Numbered from the stretch's first letter, positions 1-12,201 are shown. The stretch: DNA of 64,000 nucleotides from Haliclystus octoradiatus (GCA_916610825.1 OU744449.1:21651793-21715792); one strand, 5' to 3'. A program made the numbers and translations. The notes: a model not told the origin generated them from the letters alone.

Positions 1-134
1 CCTGCAGCAATAGATCCTTTAGCAATCCCAGCAGCAGTAAACCCAGTGCCAGTGAGAACCCCACTTGATGCCAATGGGACGCCAACTACAGTAGCAATTC
101 CAAATAGAATACCCATATTGTCAGAAATGGGAAT
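1..134 (-). CDS. IFI6/IFI27 (ISG12)-like protein, internal exon, partial at window edge
   Basis: On the minus strand from 134 to 1 one frame stays open and encodes a small glycine/alanine-rich hydrophobic segment containing MGILFGIATVVGVPLASSG followed by VLTGTGFTAAGIAKGSIAA. This matches the conserved core of the Ifi-6-16 family (IFI6, IFI27/ISG12), whose members have V-x-G-F-T-x-x-G-I-x-x-x-S-I-A-A. The family consists of short membrane proteins, in vertebrates interferon-induced and placed in mitochondria or ER; related genes occur in several invertebrates. A pyrimidine-rich acceptor (gctttcttcatag) lies directly upstream, so I start the exon at 134; an internal Met codon sits at 116-114. 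The remainder of the protein lies left of the window. The family call is inference from the core motif; the N-terminal exon was not found. Confidence 0.68.
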   Translation of the reverse strand, partial: MPISDNMGILFGIATVVGVPLASSGVLTGTGFTAAGIAKGSIAA

Positions 135-357
135 CTATGAAGAAAGCACCAAACATTTAGCAAGATTGTCATCGTTTTGTACTTTGTAAATGTTGAGATA
201 TCATATATCCAATGAAATCTGAATATAAGAGGCTAAGGGTAGATAACACTACCAACACCAAAGCCATGAAAATACCATGAACTTGTTGTGAAAACACCAT
301 GAAAATGTAAAAATGTGAAAACCACAGATTTTTTAAGCCATAAAAAAGCTTGAAAGC

Positions 358-477
358 CAGGGTCCGACAAAAGGTTCAGTCTTCTGGAATCCTAGGGGCA
401 TTTAAACTTTTTCTTCTGAATTTTGTCTAGCCTTCCGGGATCTAGGATCCCAGGATCCCCACTTTTGTCGGACCCTG
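358..477. mobile_element. 120-bp MITE, TIR CAGGGTCCGACAAAAG, hAT-like
   Basis: The element begins CAGGGTCCGACAAAAG and ends with the exact inverse CTTTTGTCGGACCCTG. The eight bases on the left (ttgaaagc, 350-357) and on the right (ttgaacgc, 478-485) match at seven positions, which fits the 8-bp target duplication of hAT elements. A longer relative lies at 36643-36816. Degenerate relatives sharing the 'acttttgtcg-a-ctc' end or the 'ggatcccaggatccc' core are visible near 2655-2790, 15190-15310, 43380-43450 and 46440-46500. Confidence 0.8.
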
Positions 478-485
478 TTGAACGC

Positions 486-1950
486 CGTGTGAAAACATCA
501 ATATTCTCGATATAAAAATGTGGAAATGCCTCAAAAATGCAATAAAAACGCAACGAAATTTCATTAAAAGTCCTAGCATGAAAGACCGTACAGCTATTCA
601 ACCTCGAATCATTAGAGAGTCAATGAATTGTGAATTATGAAACTTGAATTGTGAATTGTGAAAATGTTCATATTAACTCACAACTGTTGTTGATCTGAAA
701 ATAGATACAATCTGCAATTTTGATATAAATAAACGAAGTGGATAATGTTCCGGCAGCCGGAATCCTGAGTACTAGAGATAATGTTCCGTGCGTCTTTTGC
801 GCATGCGTATTGTGTTGTTTGCATTACTGTCACATTCGTTTAAGATGCAATGGCGACGGACGGTCCTATTCCTCGATCACGTTAAAAATAACAATTATGT
901 TCATCAATTTAATAATAGAATATAAATAGTTTAAATTCAAAGTACTAGAGGTTGAAAACACTTTGTATTAGGGATTCACGACGCTAGATGCCACACCAAA
1001 CCGTTCTCCCAAACTTACAGAAAAAGCGAACGAACTCGACTCGGCTTCGGTTTTGAGTTTCAGAGTTTTGACTCTGAGAAACAGTCGATCCAATCTGCGT
1101 TGTTGGTGCTATGAGTTTTTGACTCATGGTTACGGATATAAATTTTTCAATACTATTCAGAAGAAATATACAAATCAATTTAACCTACCTTGTTATTATT
1201 ATTACTTCAACATAATTCTACAGTTCTCACCAGTGTAACTCTCTGCCAAATAAATTTATTATTCTGCCAAAGCTATTTGCTCTGCTACGTCTGTACATGC
1301 ATTCAAACATTAGTTACTTGCAATATATGTAAATAGCTACTGTCGTATTCATTGGTATTTAGTTAGACAGTGGCCAGTCCATAATGCAAAAAACACGTTC
1401 TTGTGGGCTCTCTAAATAGAGATTTTGAAAAACCCAGGTCTACAGAAGTTCACTTTCTTTCACGGAGATACTATAAATGCTGGCAACCACCACTCATTCC
1501 TGGAGTTTTACACTACACGGTTTATAAATATTACTAATAAACAAACAGAAGAATCTAGCCGCGACGTGTAAACTGGCTTTCTATCTGATTTTGAACTTTT
1601 AGGAAGTGAATTTTTGAAGACTGCTTAATAAAAACCTGAGTTATTTCGTGTAACAGAAATATAATACATATACACTTTTAACACGTTCCGTGCACTTTTA
1701 GGCAGTTACAGTACGAAGCGCATGCCTATACAGAGACTCATCTGAAACAAAAAATTGGCACTTACTTAAATATCTCTTTCCTGATTGGTCTAAAACATAT
1801 AACGAATTTTGGGAATGTCAGCACGCCAGCGTCAACAATATCTCTATGACAAAAGACATTGGACGTCCTCTAGAAAGAAAGTATGTCCGTAGACGTTTGA
1901 TTACAACGGCCTTTTTGTCTTGCGTGTCTCGCCTTTTTGTCTTTCAAACT
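486..1950. other. Gene-poor AT-rich spacer
   Basis: I see no exon with coding character on either strand. Short open frames (for example around 738-929 and 984-1238) show no recognisable motif and start or stop at random. An 18-base word, tttgactcatggttacg with its flank, recurs at 1115-1134 and 20145-20162, suggesting a shared dispersed repeat. Confidence 0.6.
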
Positions 1951-1959
1951 CGTGATCTT

Positions 1960-2036
1960 CTAGTCAAACGCCGTTAGCCTGTGTGCATTACGTCAGAACT
2001 CCATTTCATACAGGCTAACATCAATGAGGGTAAAAA
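1960..2036 (-). repeat. 77-bp repeat unit, inverted relative to 5862-5938
   Basis: These 77 bases read as the exact reverse complement of 5862-5938 as far as I can align them by eye. Inside each unit the words GTTAGCCTGT and ACAGGCTAAC form a short inverted repeat around an approximately 25-base centre containing a tgacgtaa palindrome-like word. Either the pair are termini of a roughly 4-kb element, or both are copies of one very small MITE. Confidence 0.75.
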
Positions 2037-2044
2037 GCGGGCCC

Positions 2045-5000
2045 ACTAAGAAACATGTTTTTCAATGCGCATGCGTAAAACCTCGCTAAAACCCTAAGTC
2101 TAGCCGAGACTACTATTGAAATGACAAAAGTAAAAACAAAATGAGTGTTCGACATTGCCAAGTTCGACGTCTTGATATGTTATCCTGCTTCATTTCTAAA
2201 AGCTCAAAATGCTCTCTATTATCATTTTCTTCTTGATGGTAATTTAACTCAAAGTGTTTTGAATGTAAGAACATAATTTATCATAAAGCAAGCAGTCTTT
2301 TTCTTTACCAGAAACTGGAAGTTGCGTCGCAGACGCAGAGTGACGGTCCGAACCTAGCCAGGTTGGTATTAATAAGACAGTAAATACGATCAACTGCAAC
2401 TAATCAACTAAAACTTATGTCTGTTGTTGTCATAACGTTGAACTTTACTAATCCATATGCATATACTGACTCATTTATGCTAGGCTGGCCAATGGCCCAA
2501 TGCCCAATTGCCCATCTGTTTGTCTTCTCTTCATTTTTCACATTTTCAGGACTTCTAACCTACTAATACTTCGGATTAGCCTAGGCCAAATAGTATACTA
2601 CAGCACACTTTACATACTAGTAATTATTATTATTATTTATATGTTGTTATAAAGCCTAAAGAGTATTCTGGAATCCCAGATGCACTTGAACATTTTCTTT
2701 TCAATTTTTTTATTGATGTTTGACCAATAAATTGTAAAATATCAATTTCCTTCTGAATTTGCTCCAATCTTCTGATTCCTACTTTTGTCGAACTCTAGCT
2801 GTAAGATTTTATCCTACGTGAATCAAGTGAATCAATACGCAGCAAATTTAATCAATCATTGGTAAATCTCTTTTACATCTTTAATCAGATAAGTACTACA
2901 TAGATGAGTGTCATTATCAATAATTGGTTGAAACTTGAACATATGTGATATATGCTTAAGTCGCTGATTTCTCTCTAACTTTGTCTTCCGTCTTCTTTGA
3001 TTGTTGAAATGTTCTCCTTGTGGCGTACAGCAGCATCAGATAACTATACATGAATTGCTAAAACTCTAAGGGTATTTATTTATAGGCATACTATTTTATT
3101 TACCAAGGTCATTTACAAATCGCAAGGCCTTAATTGGTTGTAAGGCAATCTTATTTAATGTCTGATGATAGAAAGAAGTTATCCTATTTCTGGTGTATAA
3201 TCCCATGATTTTCACGATAGGAAGTATTTACATTATCCCATGATTTTCATAATAGGAAGCCAATGGAGACTAACTTTGTAACAATACCTAGGACTTATTC
3301 ATCCTCTTGGTGAAGGAGTTTATAGCATATATTTTTAGTTAGAAACCTTCAAGTTTAAAAATAGAGGTAAGCTAATGTTATCAAATTTTGGCAGTTAAAG
3401 CAGTAAGTTATTTCAGCATGAGCGCACAATTTGGATAATTTGTAGTCTGGCAGTAAGCAAAATACTTCATTGAACATGTTATATGACACTGATATTGCAT
3501 TGGTTATGTTGCTAAAAATAACATTTATTTACAAAATTATAAATAAATAATATTCATTTTCAAGATACAGTAAATATAGCCTACATATACAATGAATAAT
3601 GAAATATTTTGATGCAGCCTCAATCGTAGCAGGACCAACAAAATTGCCTAAAAGGTTATTTATTATCCAATAAGATGACGATTGAATTTTGGATTTCAAT
3701 GTTTACATGAACAATGAAGAGTTCCATTTTCTGTTCATAAAACTGTTTTAAGAGCATGCCAGCCTGATTAGCAGAAAATTAGTTCTGTGGACGCTTTGCA
3801 TGATTTCCCTGAACTTCATCAGTTGGTGTGCTTGTCCGGAAGAATGTCTCTTCTTTCTTATCTGCATAAAAAATGGTATTTGGTAGGCTATTGGGCAAAG
3901 AGAGATCAACATCTATGTAATTTAGTGTCCTACATGACAGAGGATTCACCTGGTCACCCGCACTGGAACATAGAGTAACTAACTATTAGAGCTTGTATCA
4001 TAGGATTCGATTTGTGTAATTATTATTAAATTTGTAGAAAGATGATTTCTTACTATATTGCTTTCGTCCTGTAATTGCCTAAATCACATTTATTGTACTC
4101 CTGTTTAGACATATGAGCCTAGAAATTGCCCAAAACAATGCTAAAGATGAAATGATATATTGTTTTAATTTGTTTACTTCTCTGATGTATTTTGAGTATT
4201 ATGTATTTAGTATGCCGGAACCTGGATCCTGTATTTTGTATATCTGGTGTACATTGTTACTAAATAGCAGCAACATTTTGCTGTTGAGGATTATTGTTTC
4301 ACATTTTCTGAGGGGGGGGGGTATTAATTCTCTTGCATAGATTGAAGTGAAATTTGAGGCACAAGTGACCCTTCGTGCAACACATAAAACAGGACAGACC
4401 TGAAATTAATTTTGGAGAATCTTGAATTCCAACATCTCAACCTATAGTGTTCTTAGCGGCTGAGAAACTGGGTCTATATGAAAACGGTGATCATCATAAT
4501 TGTTCGATCACCAGGCTGCATGCTTAAATAATCCTCATTGTAACAGAAGCAGGTTTTCAATATTTTCAAATTATCTTATCTCGTCTTCAAGCAGGTCAGA
4601 AATGGAATGTTTTCAAGTTTATAGAATATTTATATGAAATCTAAAAAGTTACACAATAGTTGATATTGAATTTTTCTACATGTGAAACAATAAGTGATAC
4701 ACGAAGAAAGGGAAATCACCTCCAAGAGATATGCTTGCAGATATAATACAAAGATAATGGTTGAGACTGCAACAAGTTCTACAACAAAACAATTTTGATT
4801 CAAAGCATCTGCGAGTTGATATAGGCATCGAGCAAACCTTACTCTGTCTCTGTGTTGTTATATTTTTGTATTTTGTTCCCAACATATGTGAATTATGCAA
4901 AATAAAACACTTACCATGATGCGATTGGAAGACCGACCATGATCGTGAAAACAGTTTGGTAGGCACAAGACTCTAATTGTGGATGTAGGTATCTATAATC

Positions 5001-5850
5001 ATGTGCAGTCATCGAGTATAAACACTTTGAACATCATCATTGAGCCTCAAAAAAGCAAGGCTAGATCGATGCAACATCTGAACTTCAAGCATAGAAGGGT
5101 GAGATGAACGAAATAATTCTGATTGTACACAGTGCCATAAGCTTATCTCTCAAGTCATGAACTATTAGCGTTCATCGCTCCAACATTTAATATGAATTAT
5201 CAAAAACAATACGATGCTTCATATCCTTGATTCAAACGAGAGTATGACAATGTCAATATCTAATATACAAATGCCATTCATCCATATGTATATATAAATG
5301 ATAATGCAACATGCTTTGTACTTTATAGGCTGATTTTATCAAACTTAACTGCCAATTTTTCGAGGCAGCTGCCAGCTGCTAACAGAAATCTTCTGACGAA
5401 TTGGCTTATCAAAGTTTAAAACCCAACACCAGATATTATCTCATGAACAAACTCTATTATAATTCAAATCCAGTCATTAAATGTCCACGTTGTTAAACAT
5501 TATAGGAAATAAGTAAAGACAGCAATTCAGTCTAATTAAATATACTGAAAACAGCGTTTCAATTCTCCAGGGTAGGCAGGCAAATTAAATAAACTTAACG
5601 AATGATTCGAAGCATGGAAGCAGACTTTTGAAAATTTGGATATTATTGAAAAAGTGGTGAGTCAGACTTCATGACGTAGGGGATATTTCAGCCAATCAAG
5701 ATGGCTTACAGCTCCACGTGATCTCAAGGTCGCATGTGATTGGGCATTTCCAAATTCTGAAATGGTGGGCCAACTTTTAGTAAGAAATTCCTCTAGCCCG
5801 AGTGCAGCGACTCTCAGTTTCATGGAGCGGAACACGGGATAGAGGCTCTT
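2045..5850. other. Long stretch with no supported gene
   Basis: Only short, uncorroborated open frames occur here. The one at 3787-3978 (+, 63 codons, starting GTG) has no recognisable domain and no good splice context. A 25-base word (atcccatgattttcaygatagg type) is duplicated in tandem at 3200-3259, and a run of nine G lies near 4312-4320. I assign no function to this segment. Confidence 0.5.
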
Positions 5851-5861
5851 GCCTAGTGATC

Positions 5862-5938
5862 TTTTTACCCTCATTGATGTTAGCCTGTATGAAATGGAGT
5901 TCTGACGTAATGCACACAGGCTAACGGCGTTTGACTAG
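5862..5938 (+). repeat. 77-bp repeat unit, partner of 1960-2036
   Basis: This copy is bracketed by an 11-base direct repeat, ctagtgatctt, at 5853-5863 and 5935-5945, which looks like a target duplication around a 71-base insertion. The inverted partner at 1960-2036 lacks such flanks, although it is followed by a similar ctagaagatc word. Confidence 0.75.
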
Positions 5939-5942
5939 TGAT

Positions 5943-6560
5943 CTTCCTCCTTCCGCCATCTTCGAGGGCGAAGCACACACGATGAAATTGACCTTCTAGA
6001 AAATGTATTTAGTCAGCTTATATCAACCCCAAAACGAAGATCATCAACATCAGCAGGTGAATTGAAATCATGCACATTGCCACTATTATTATTTATGCAG
6101 TATATACGAAACACGATTTTAATAGAATTTTGTATACTTCATTTTCCTTTATTTTAGATTAGCTACCGCGACCTGAGCAAGAGCAAGATAACATCAGCTG
6201 CTTCAAATCAACTGCCATAATAACATATTCAAGATTAATACGTAAACTACAATCAAGCATATCGCTACGATATGATTTAATTTAAATTTTACTAATTTTA
6301 TTTTCATTATCTTCAGATTTCAACCGCTCGCGGCAGGCTCTACGGCATGCAATCTGAGAAAAATTCCCTCTGTTGCTTTGAAACAACTCTAAATTTAACA
6401 AATTTCACAATAAGAGGTAAATAATATTCATATCCATTACTAGGATTAATTTTCAATGTAATATTTACGAAGTATGATCTATATTGAATTTTACTAATTT
6501 TATTTTCATTTTCTTCAGGTTTCAGCCGCCCTCATGATACCAACGATAGGATGCGATAAA
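5943..6560 (+). other. Exon-like cassette: one donor followed by three related acceptors
   Basis: A frame closed upstream by a TGA at 5939-5941 and without an ATG encodes HDEIDLLENVFSQLISTPKR and a short serine/threonine stretch, ending at a good donor (gcag|gtga, exon end 6056, phase 1). Downstream are three acceptors with near-identical tracts (ttttcattwtcttcag type) at 6157, 6316 and 6518. Joined in phase, the second gives a 14-residue tail beginning DFNRSR, the third a 14-residue tail beginning GFSRPHD, and the first an immediate stop. The exon starts are similar in sequence, so they look like duplicated alternative last exons. No family was recognised and no start codon found; this may be a decayed gene piece. 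Confidence 0.3.
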
Positions 6561-6759
6561 ACATTTCACCTCGACACCACATCATAATATAATGAAAATG
6601 ATATCAGGACATAATTTCACATGTAAACTAGCTTCATTTTATGTGTGTATTAACCGTGAAGACAAAAAATTGCTATGCACTTTCATAGTATTGCAGAGTC
6701 TTGATTTCTTGAAAAAAACACTCTGACACCTTAAACTTAAGCGTAAAATGTAAACTTAA

Positions 6760-6958
6760 AGGGGCAAAATTGACCGGCGACCGCTGCAAGCTCAAGTTGA
6801 ATTTAAGCTTAGCATAATTCAACCGTCTCGCTTTGAAACTATTGTTATACGCTGGCCTAATTTGTTATAAATTCATGTCAACAATGAACATTGTGTTTTA
6901 AACAATAGACAAGCACGTGATCCTAAGTGCGTAGCGCCTGCCGGTCATTTTTGCTCCT
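6760..6958 (-). mobile_element. About 200-bp MITE with TTAA target duplication
   Basis: The element starts AGGGGCAAAATTGACCGGC, ends GCCGGTCATTTTTGCTCCT and is flanked by TTAA on both sides (6756-6759, 6959-6962). A close copy in the opposite orientation lies at 15751-15940. TTAA duplication is typical of piggyBac and Kolobok-type DNA transposons; no transposase is present. Confidence 0.82.
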
Positions 6959-7050
6959 TTAAAGGTTTTCTGAATAAATGATGATGATGATGATGACAAC
7001 GCAACTTGTAGATTTTATTTTGTACTAGATAGAGTTATATCTATATAGAA

Positions 7051-7520
7051 CCAAAAGTATGTGGTGCACATTGATGATTTTCAGATATATTGCACAAAAA
7101 GACATATACTATCATTAAATGGAACATTCATCTTCGTTTGTTTCAATTATATCGTAAAATTTATTGTGTTTTCATAGTATATATGAAAAGTCTTGATTTT
7201 CGCTTGCACCGCAAATGACAGATTTCGCACTATACTGAAAATTTGTCTCAATAGATCCAAAAGTAAGAGGTACACATGGATGATTTTCAGATATATTGCA
7301 CAAAAAGACATATACTATCATTAAATGGAACATTCATCTTCGTTTGTTTCAATTATATCGTAAAATTTATTGTGTTTTCATAGTATATATGAAAAGTCTT
7401 GATTTTAACTTACACCGCAAATGACAGATTTCGTACTATACTCAAAATTTGTATCAATATAGATCCAAAAGTAAGAGGTACACATGGATGATTTTCAGAT
7501 ATATTGCACAAAAAGACATT
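7051..7520. repeat. Tandem repeat, ~207-bp unit, about 2.3 copies
   Basis: The same unit starts at 7051, 7257 and 7465, recognisable by ccaaaagta followed by gatgattttcagatatattg. Units two and three are closer to each other than to the first. The third is cut off near 7520, just before the LINE fragment. Looks like a short satellite array; no coding content. Confidence 0.85.
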
Positions 7521-7579
7521 TTATAAAACTTTTAAATCCTAAAGGAAAAGCTCCAGATTTCACTATCATGATGGTACAA

Positions 7580-8206
7580 TGTTATGTTTAAAGAAGATGA
7601 AGTATTAAATGCTATTCTTTCCTATCAAAACATAAAGCTGTAGGTCCAGATAATATTGCAAATGAGCACTTGTATTTCTCTGTGGATATTTTATTACCTC
7701 TATGGACAAAACTTTTTAACCTATGTTTACAACTTGGGACTACTCCTCCTCAATGGATGCACAGCACTTTCAAACTGTTATTCAAAGGCAAAGGATCCCT
7801 ATATGATCCAAGAAACTACCGTGGAATCACTCTGTTATGCTGTCCTTTCAAAATTTTTACATCACTAATAGATAAGCGCATCAAAGCAAACATTTTTCAT
7901 CTTATCCCACACGAACAATTTGGTTTTCAAGAAGGAAAAAGTACTATTATGGCAATTGAAATACTCCTAGATTACATAAAACATCAATTTTCTTTGAAAC
8001 CCAGTTCAGTCTATTGTGCGTTTGTTGACTTCAAAAAAGCATTCGACAACGTGTTCAGAGAACGTTTGATAATGAAGCTTCAAAATCAATTTTTTGTCAA
8101 AGGGTTACTACTACGTTTAATTTCTGATCTATTACGCGGAAATGCAGTGCTGATTGACGATGGCTTAGGCCTTTCATCATTATTTTGTATACATTTCCGT
8201 TATTAA
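7580..8206 (+). pseudogene. Non-LTR retrotransposon reverse transcriptase fragment
   Basis: From about 7580 the frame reads into FKEDEVLNAILSYQNIK, then after a frameshift near 7640 continues as AVGPDNIANEHL and KGSLYDPRNYRGITLL, a QFGF-x-x-G-K-S-T segment, and AFVDFKKAFDNV. These are the early fingers and palm motifs of a LINE reverse transcriptase, including the first catalytic aspartate in FVDFKKAFD. The piece ends before the downstream DD motif, so it lacks the active-site pair. Both ends are truncated and there is no poly(A) tail. It belongs to the CR1/Jockey-type part of the non-LTR tree, but I cannot name the clade. Confidence 0.85.
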
Positions 8207-8209
8207 CTA

Positions 8210-9960
8210 TTACTTACATGTACCCATGCTATTTTAAGGGACATGTATGTTCTTTTTTTGTAACGCTTGATTACCCTGAAATGGGTGCAATTATATCAAT
8301 TATTGAGCGAACCATAGATTATAGAATACAGGGATTGGCAACTCTATTGTTCTTGGCCGCGCGGTCAGATTATGTCGAATTTGGCGCGAAACGCAGTCAG
8401 GTGATCTTGAGCCGACACAAGATTACAACGATGCAGTCAAAACCTTGTAAACCTTTGTAAACCCTGAAAAAAAAACAGCACGGGCCGCATTCTTGTTAAC
8501 ACCTCGGGTGTTAATTGACGAGTAGCGTGCCTGTTTTGCTGCAGTGTAAATGGCCCTTTAATATACAAATACATTTATAACTAACAAATCAAAATCAAGC
8601 TGAAATGTTCACTATAAAATAATTGCGCTTCTAAATGAGAGGAATACAGTTTACAGCTAGACGGCCTATATAGGTCTACGACATACAAGTAGCACAAAAT
8701 ACACTCAACAATTGTGAAAACATTCAGTGTCGATGTATTACATTTGTAATTACGTTATGTTACACTCACATTTACAATGAATTTTATACAATATCAAGTT
8801 ATGGATGTTCACCTTATTATTCAAATTAATGTTGACTTGCTGTTACTTTAAAGTTTGAATTTTCTTTTAATTTGTTCCTTAGCGATTTCTTTTTCAATTC
8901 CAGTTTCTCTTTTAAGTTACAAGCAGTAAGCCATTCCGTTCGTGTACGAAAATTATCTCACTTCATATAATAAATTATAATAATATCTTGTAGACAAATA
9001 AAACATAAAATCCTCAGTATTTTGATTGTTATCTACTAAACCAGAGTGTTGTGCTTCTATATCCCAAGTAGATTATTAAACTTTTGGGATTTGCAAAACA
9101 TTCAAGCGTGTTTGCTTCAAGAGTCCATCTGATCTCCATGTCTGAGTTCCACAACAATAATAAATAGACTTCCCGAAGGTGCTCATCAACGCAATGAATT
9201 TCAGATAGATGTTTTTATTACTGCCGAGAAGATTTGTAGGAAATAAATCAAAATCGTTGAATATATTTGACACATCTCCAGAAATGTTCGAAGAAATATT
9301 TACTCATTCGTAGTAACTTTTGAGAAGAGTAGAGTCATTTGGTCGTGAATAAATCAAGTTGATAAACCTTCATCTTCATCGATTCGATGGATAATTTTAT
9401 ATCAGTGTGTTTTGATCGTGTACATGTGAAGGGCTACGGACACCGTTAAACCATCTTTAGTTTTCCAAATCCTTCAGCAGTATTAGCATTAACGTAAACT
9501 TCTCTGTAGGTGCGCTATGTAGGTGGTTTATGGTTTGCTCATAGATAATAGAAATAGACCGCTGATGGGGTCACGTTAGGGTCGCGATGGATCAAGTGCC
9601 GTGATAGAACGTAGTTTATATAGTCTCACTATATAAACTATGGATAGAATGAGGCTATATTTGTACAAGAAATGGCTTGTATGTTCTTTTGAATGGAACA
9701 CCGGCAAAAAGTACGAAGTACAAAACAAAATATGCAGTAAATATTATCAACGGTATGTTACTGTGACATTGAAATACCATTTGTTTGAGGAAATAATTCC
9801 AGATTGTTCGGCCTAGTTTCAGTATCCAAAACAAAACTGGAAACCTTCAGATAGAAATTTGTACAAAAACCGTCCACTCGTGTGAATACTATGAACATTG
9901 AAGCATTACAACAACAGACCATTAGCCTCATTCCATCACGGCCCTCATTTCCGCGCAGCG
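8210..9960. other. Spacer with no supported gene
   Basis: No convincing exon. A perfect short hairpin (ttaacacc-tcg-ggtgttaa) lies at 8496-8514. A 65-codon minus-strand frame at 9076-9273 (contains GKSIYYCCGTQTWRSDG) has fairly protein-like composition but no start, no matching splice site and no family I recognise. Confidence 0.45.
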
Positions 9961-9984
9961 CTCCAGTGAGGAGACCGCTTCTTT

Positions 9985-10518
9985 AGATAAAGGGAAAATT
10001 TTTTATTGGTGCATGATCTTCTTGTGTTTTTACTTTGCGCGATCATTTCTCCTTCAAAAATGCAGTAAAGTAAAAACAGTGAAAACTTCATTCCGAAAGC
10101 AGATTGCCATTTGGTTAAGCTGTTTTTTATTTAGAGACAATTAAGTAAATTGTTTACTGTTTTTTCCGGTGTAAACCCTCTTGTGGAAAAAAATAAGTGG
10201 CTTCCTGTTCAAGGAAAAAGAATGAGACACAGAATCGTAACTTCTTGATTGCATTTTTGAGGGGGAAATGCTTGCGTATAGTAAAAATACAAGAAGAACC
10301 TGTACTAATAGAAAATTTTTCTCTATCTAAAGGAAAAATCTCCATATATCCGGGATATATACACTTGAAATTTTGTCTAATGCTACATGTATACTTGACT
10401 GGCTCTAAGTCCAGCTGACTTTGATGTGCCGAGATTTGATGGTTGGTAAGCGGGACCAACACTTACCAACATATCAACATCGTCCTGAAAATAAGTGAGA
10501 CTTGGAGCAAGTCAATAT
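9985..10518 (+). repeat. Dispersed repeat, copy C of the hairpin-motif family
   Basis: The first part (9985-10075) is an imperfect inverted copy of 10215-10330, so the element folds back on itself. The 10080-10390 part is the reverse complement of 32950-33260, and the end at 10440-10518 matches the hairpin ends of the copies at 17281-18135 and 34028-35240. The shared end motif is GGTAAGYGRGAC facing its complement across roughly 25 bases. A minus-strand frame of 102 codons lies inside it but has no recognisable motif. Confidence 0.7.
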
Positions 10519-11420
10519 GTATACTCTAATCTATCTAATCATCAAGCATGGTTGCAAGCATGGGACTAACTATAAGTAACTAGCAATAGGTGATCCACTT
10601 TGCTGGATAATCTGCAGATATTGAAAATTATCTTTATTATTACAGTTAATTCTATATTAAAGAAGGAGCTACTGTTATTTCTCAAATATTGATAAATACT
10701 AATACATGATAGAAATTCGTAATAGAAATTGCAACTGCAAGTCATAAATTGCTCGATGGCGTACTCAGCGTCAATGATGCATATGCACATGTTTTAGTCT
10801 GGACGCAGGCTAGTGTTATCTTGGTCATCTATGTGCTAGATGCGTTCCGGTTTCTTTTCTCTTTCTTCCCCCCTTTCTTCTATTCATCAATATATCATTG
10901 CCTTGATGAATGATGACATTGATAACATACCGTTCCAGCAGACAAAAATGGCACTCCATCAAACCCAAAAGAAATACCTTTCTTGGTAAACATGGACCAT
11001 TATGGCCAAGATTGACTCTTCGCTTCTAGGAGGAGCTCTACTGCTTCTTTTTCTGTGTACACGCAAAATGATCAATTTCATTCCCAGCCCCAGCCCTTAT
11101 TTTACAAAATATACATATACAGGATATAATAAGATTGATTCAGGTTATATGATTTAATATCCATCAAATCATTTCAATTCCTTTAATTCCTTTCAATATG
11201 AAGCCAGATTTTGAGCGAGGTGGAGGTGTTATACGCAGCTTCTATAAAAATAATCTAATTGATTAACTATTAAGTAGCACCGAATATTACACATGTATTT
11301 TAAACTCACTTTATGAATTGAGTTCATTCTACATTATCTCATTTATATTCTTTAACTTCCATTTATATTTTCATTTATTATTCCAATCAATCGTTGGCTT
11401 TTATACATCCATCAGATGAA

Positions 11421-11699
11421 ATGGAAACAGGAGAACTTTTCAAGGTAGAAAAGATTTTAAATCAACGAAGACAGAATGGAAATGAAGAAGTGCTGGTCAA
11501 ATGGCTTAAGTATAGTAATCGTTTTAACTCATGGGAACCTAAAGAAAATATTATCAATCTTTCTGATGTCCAACGAAGTGAAGTTCAACGCATTTCAATG
11601 ACCATTATACTCATTCAACCGCAGAGGAAGAATCAAGCATCACAGAGAAATCAAACAATGCGACATAGAAAAGGCATTGAAAACAACAAAAGAATTTGA
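11421..11699 (+). pseudogene. Chromodomain module of the retroelement
   Basis: The first in-frame ATG at 11421 (upstream frame is also open) leads into FKVEKILNQRRQNGNEEVLV and then KWLKYSNRFNSWEPKENI. This is a textbook chromodomain: V-E-K-I-L, a basic loop, V-K-W-x-x-Y, and N-S-W-E-P, including the aromatic residues that form the methyl-lysine cage. Chromodomains bind methylated histone tails and in chromoviral integrases steer insertion to heterochromatin. Here it precedes the SAP module, with a frameshift between about 11600 and 11680. Confidence 0.85.
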
Positions 11700-12201
11700 A
11701 TCTCACTTTGCAAAGATGAAAGTAGTGGAACTGAAGAATTTCCTTGTGTCTAGAAATCTACCAGTTTCTGGTTTGAAAGCAGTATTAATCCAGAGACTGG
11801 TCAACCACAGCACGACTGAAATCAATAAGGGCACAACAACAACATACCTAGATACAACTGTAGAGTCACCATCACAACAAGCTTCCGCAAACGAAACACA
11901 ATTATTATCAAAATTTATTACTTCAAGGAATCGTACCATGGAGAGAATTCCAAGAGGGGCCCGAGCTGTAGGAGCAGAAATATTAACTGGTATAATCGAT
12001 GATATAATGAAACACAACACAGTATCCTCCTGGCTGAAACTACTCTGCTTTTGGAATATTTGCCTAGCCAAACCAATTCAACAACAGGATGTAAAAAGAA
12101 GCAGAAGAACCAGTCTTACGAACAAAATCAAACATGCATTCATTGAATTTCATACCTTTAGTACAAAAAAAGAAAAAGAAAGCTGTCAATATCTCAGATG
12201 A
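11677..12201 (+). pseudogene. SAP-domain module of the retroelement
   Basis: In the next frame, overlapping the chromodomain frame by about 20 bases, the sequence KMKVVELKNFLVSRNLPVSG and LKAVLIQRLVNH forms a SAP helix-extended loop-helix (residues about 13-45). SAP domains bind AT-rich and scaffold-attachment DNA. The frame is open upstream of 11677, so the original protein was probably continuous with the chromodomain. A second frame change near 12134-12200 leads into the RT. Confidence 0.78.

Noticed and set aside
3164-3190. CTGATGA followed by gaaag as another hammerhead
   Set aside because: No stem II and no pairing stem I.
9076-9273. 65-codon minus-strand frame with YYCCGTQTW
   Set aside because: No start, no convincing acceptor, no recognised family; not reported as a gene.
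11394-11420. TTG at 11394 as the start of the chromodomain protein
   Set aside because: Not a usual eukaryotic start; the first ATG is at 11421, immediately before the chromodomain.
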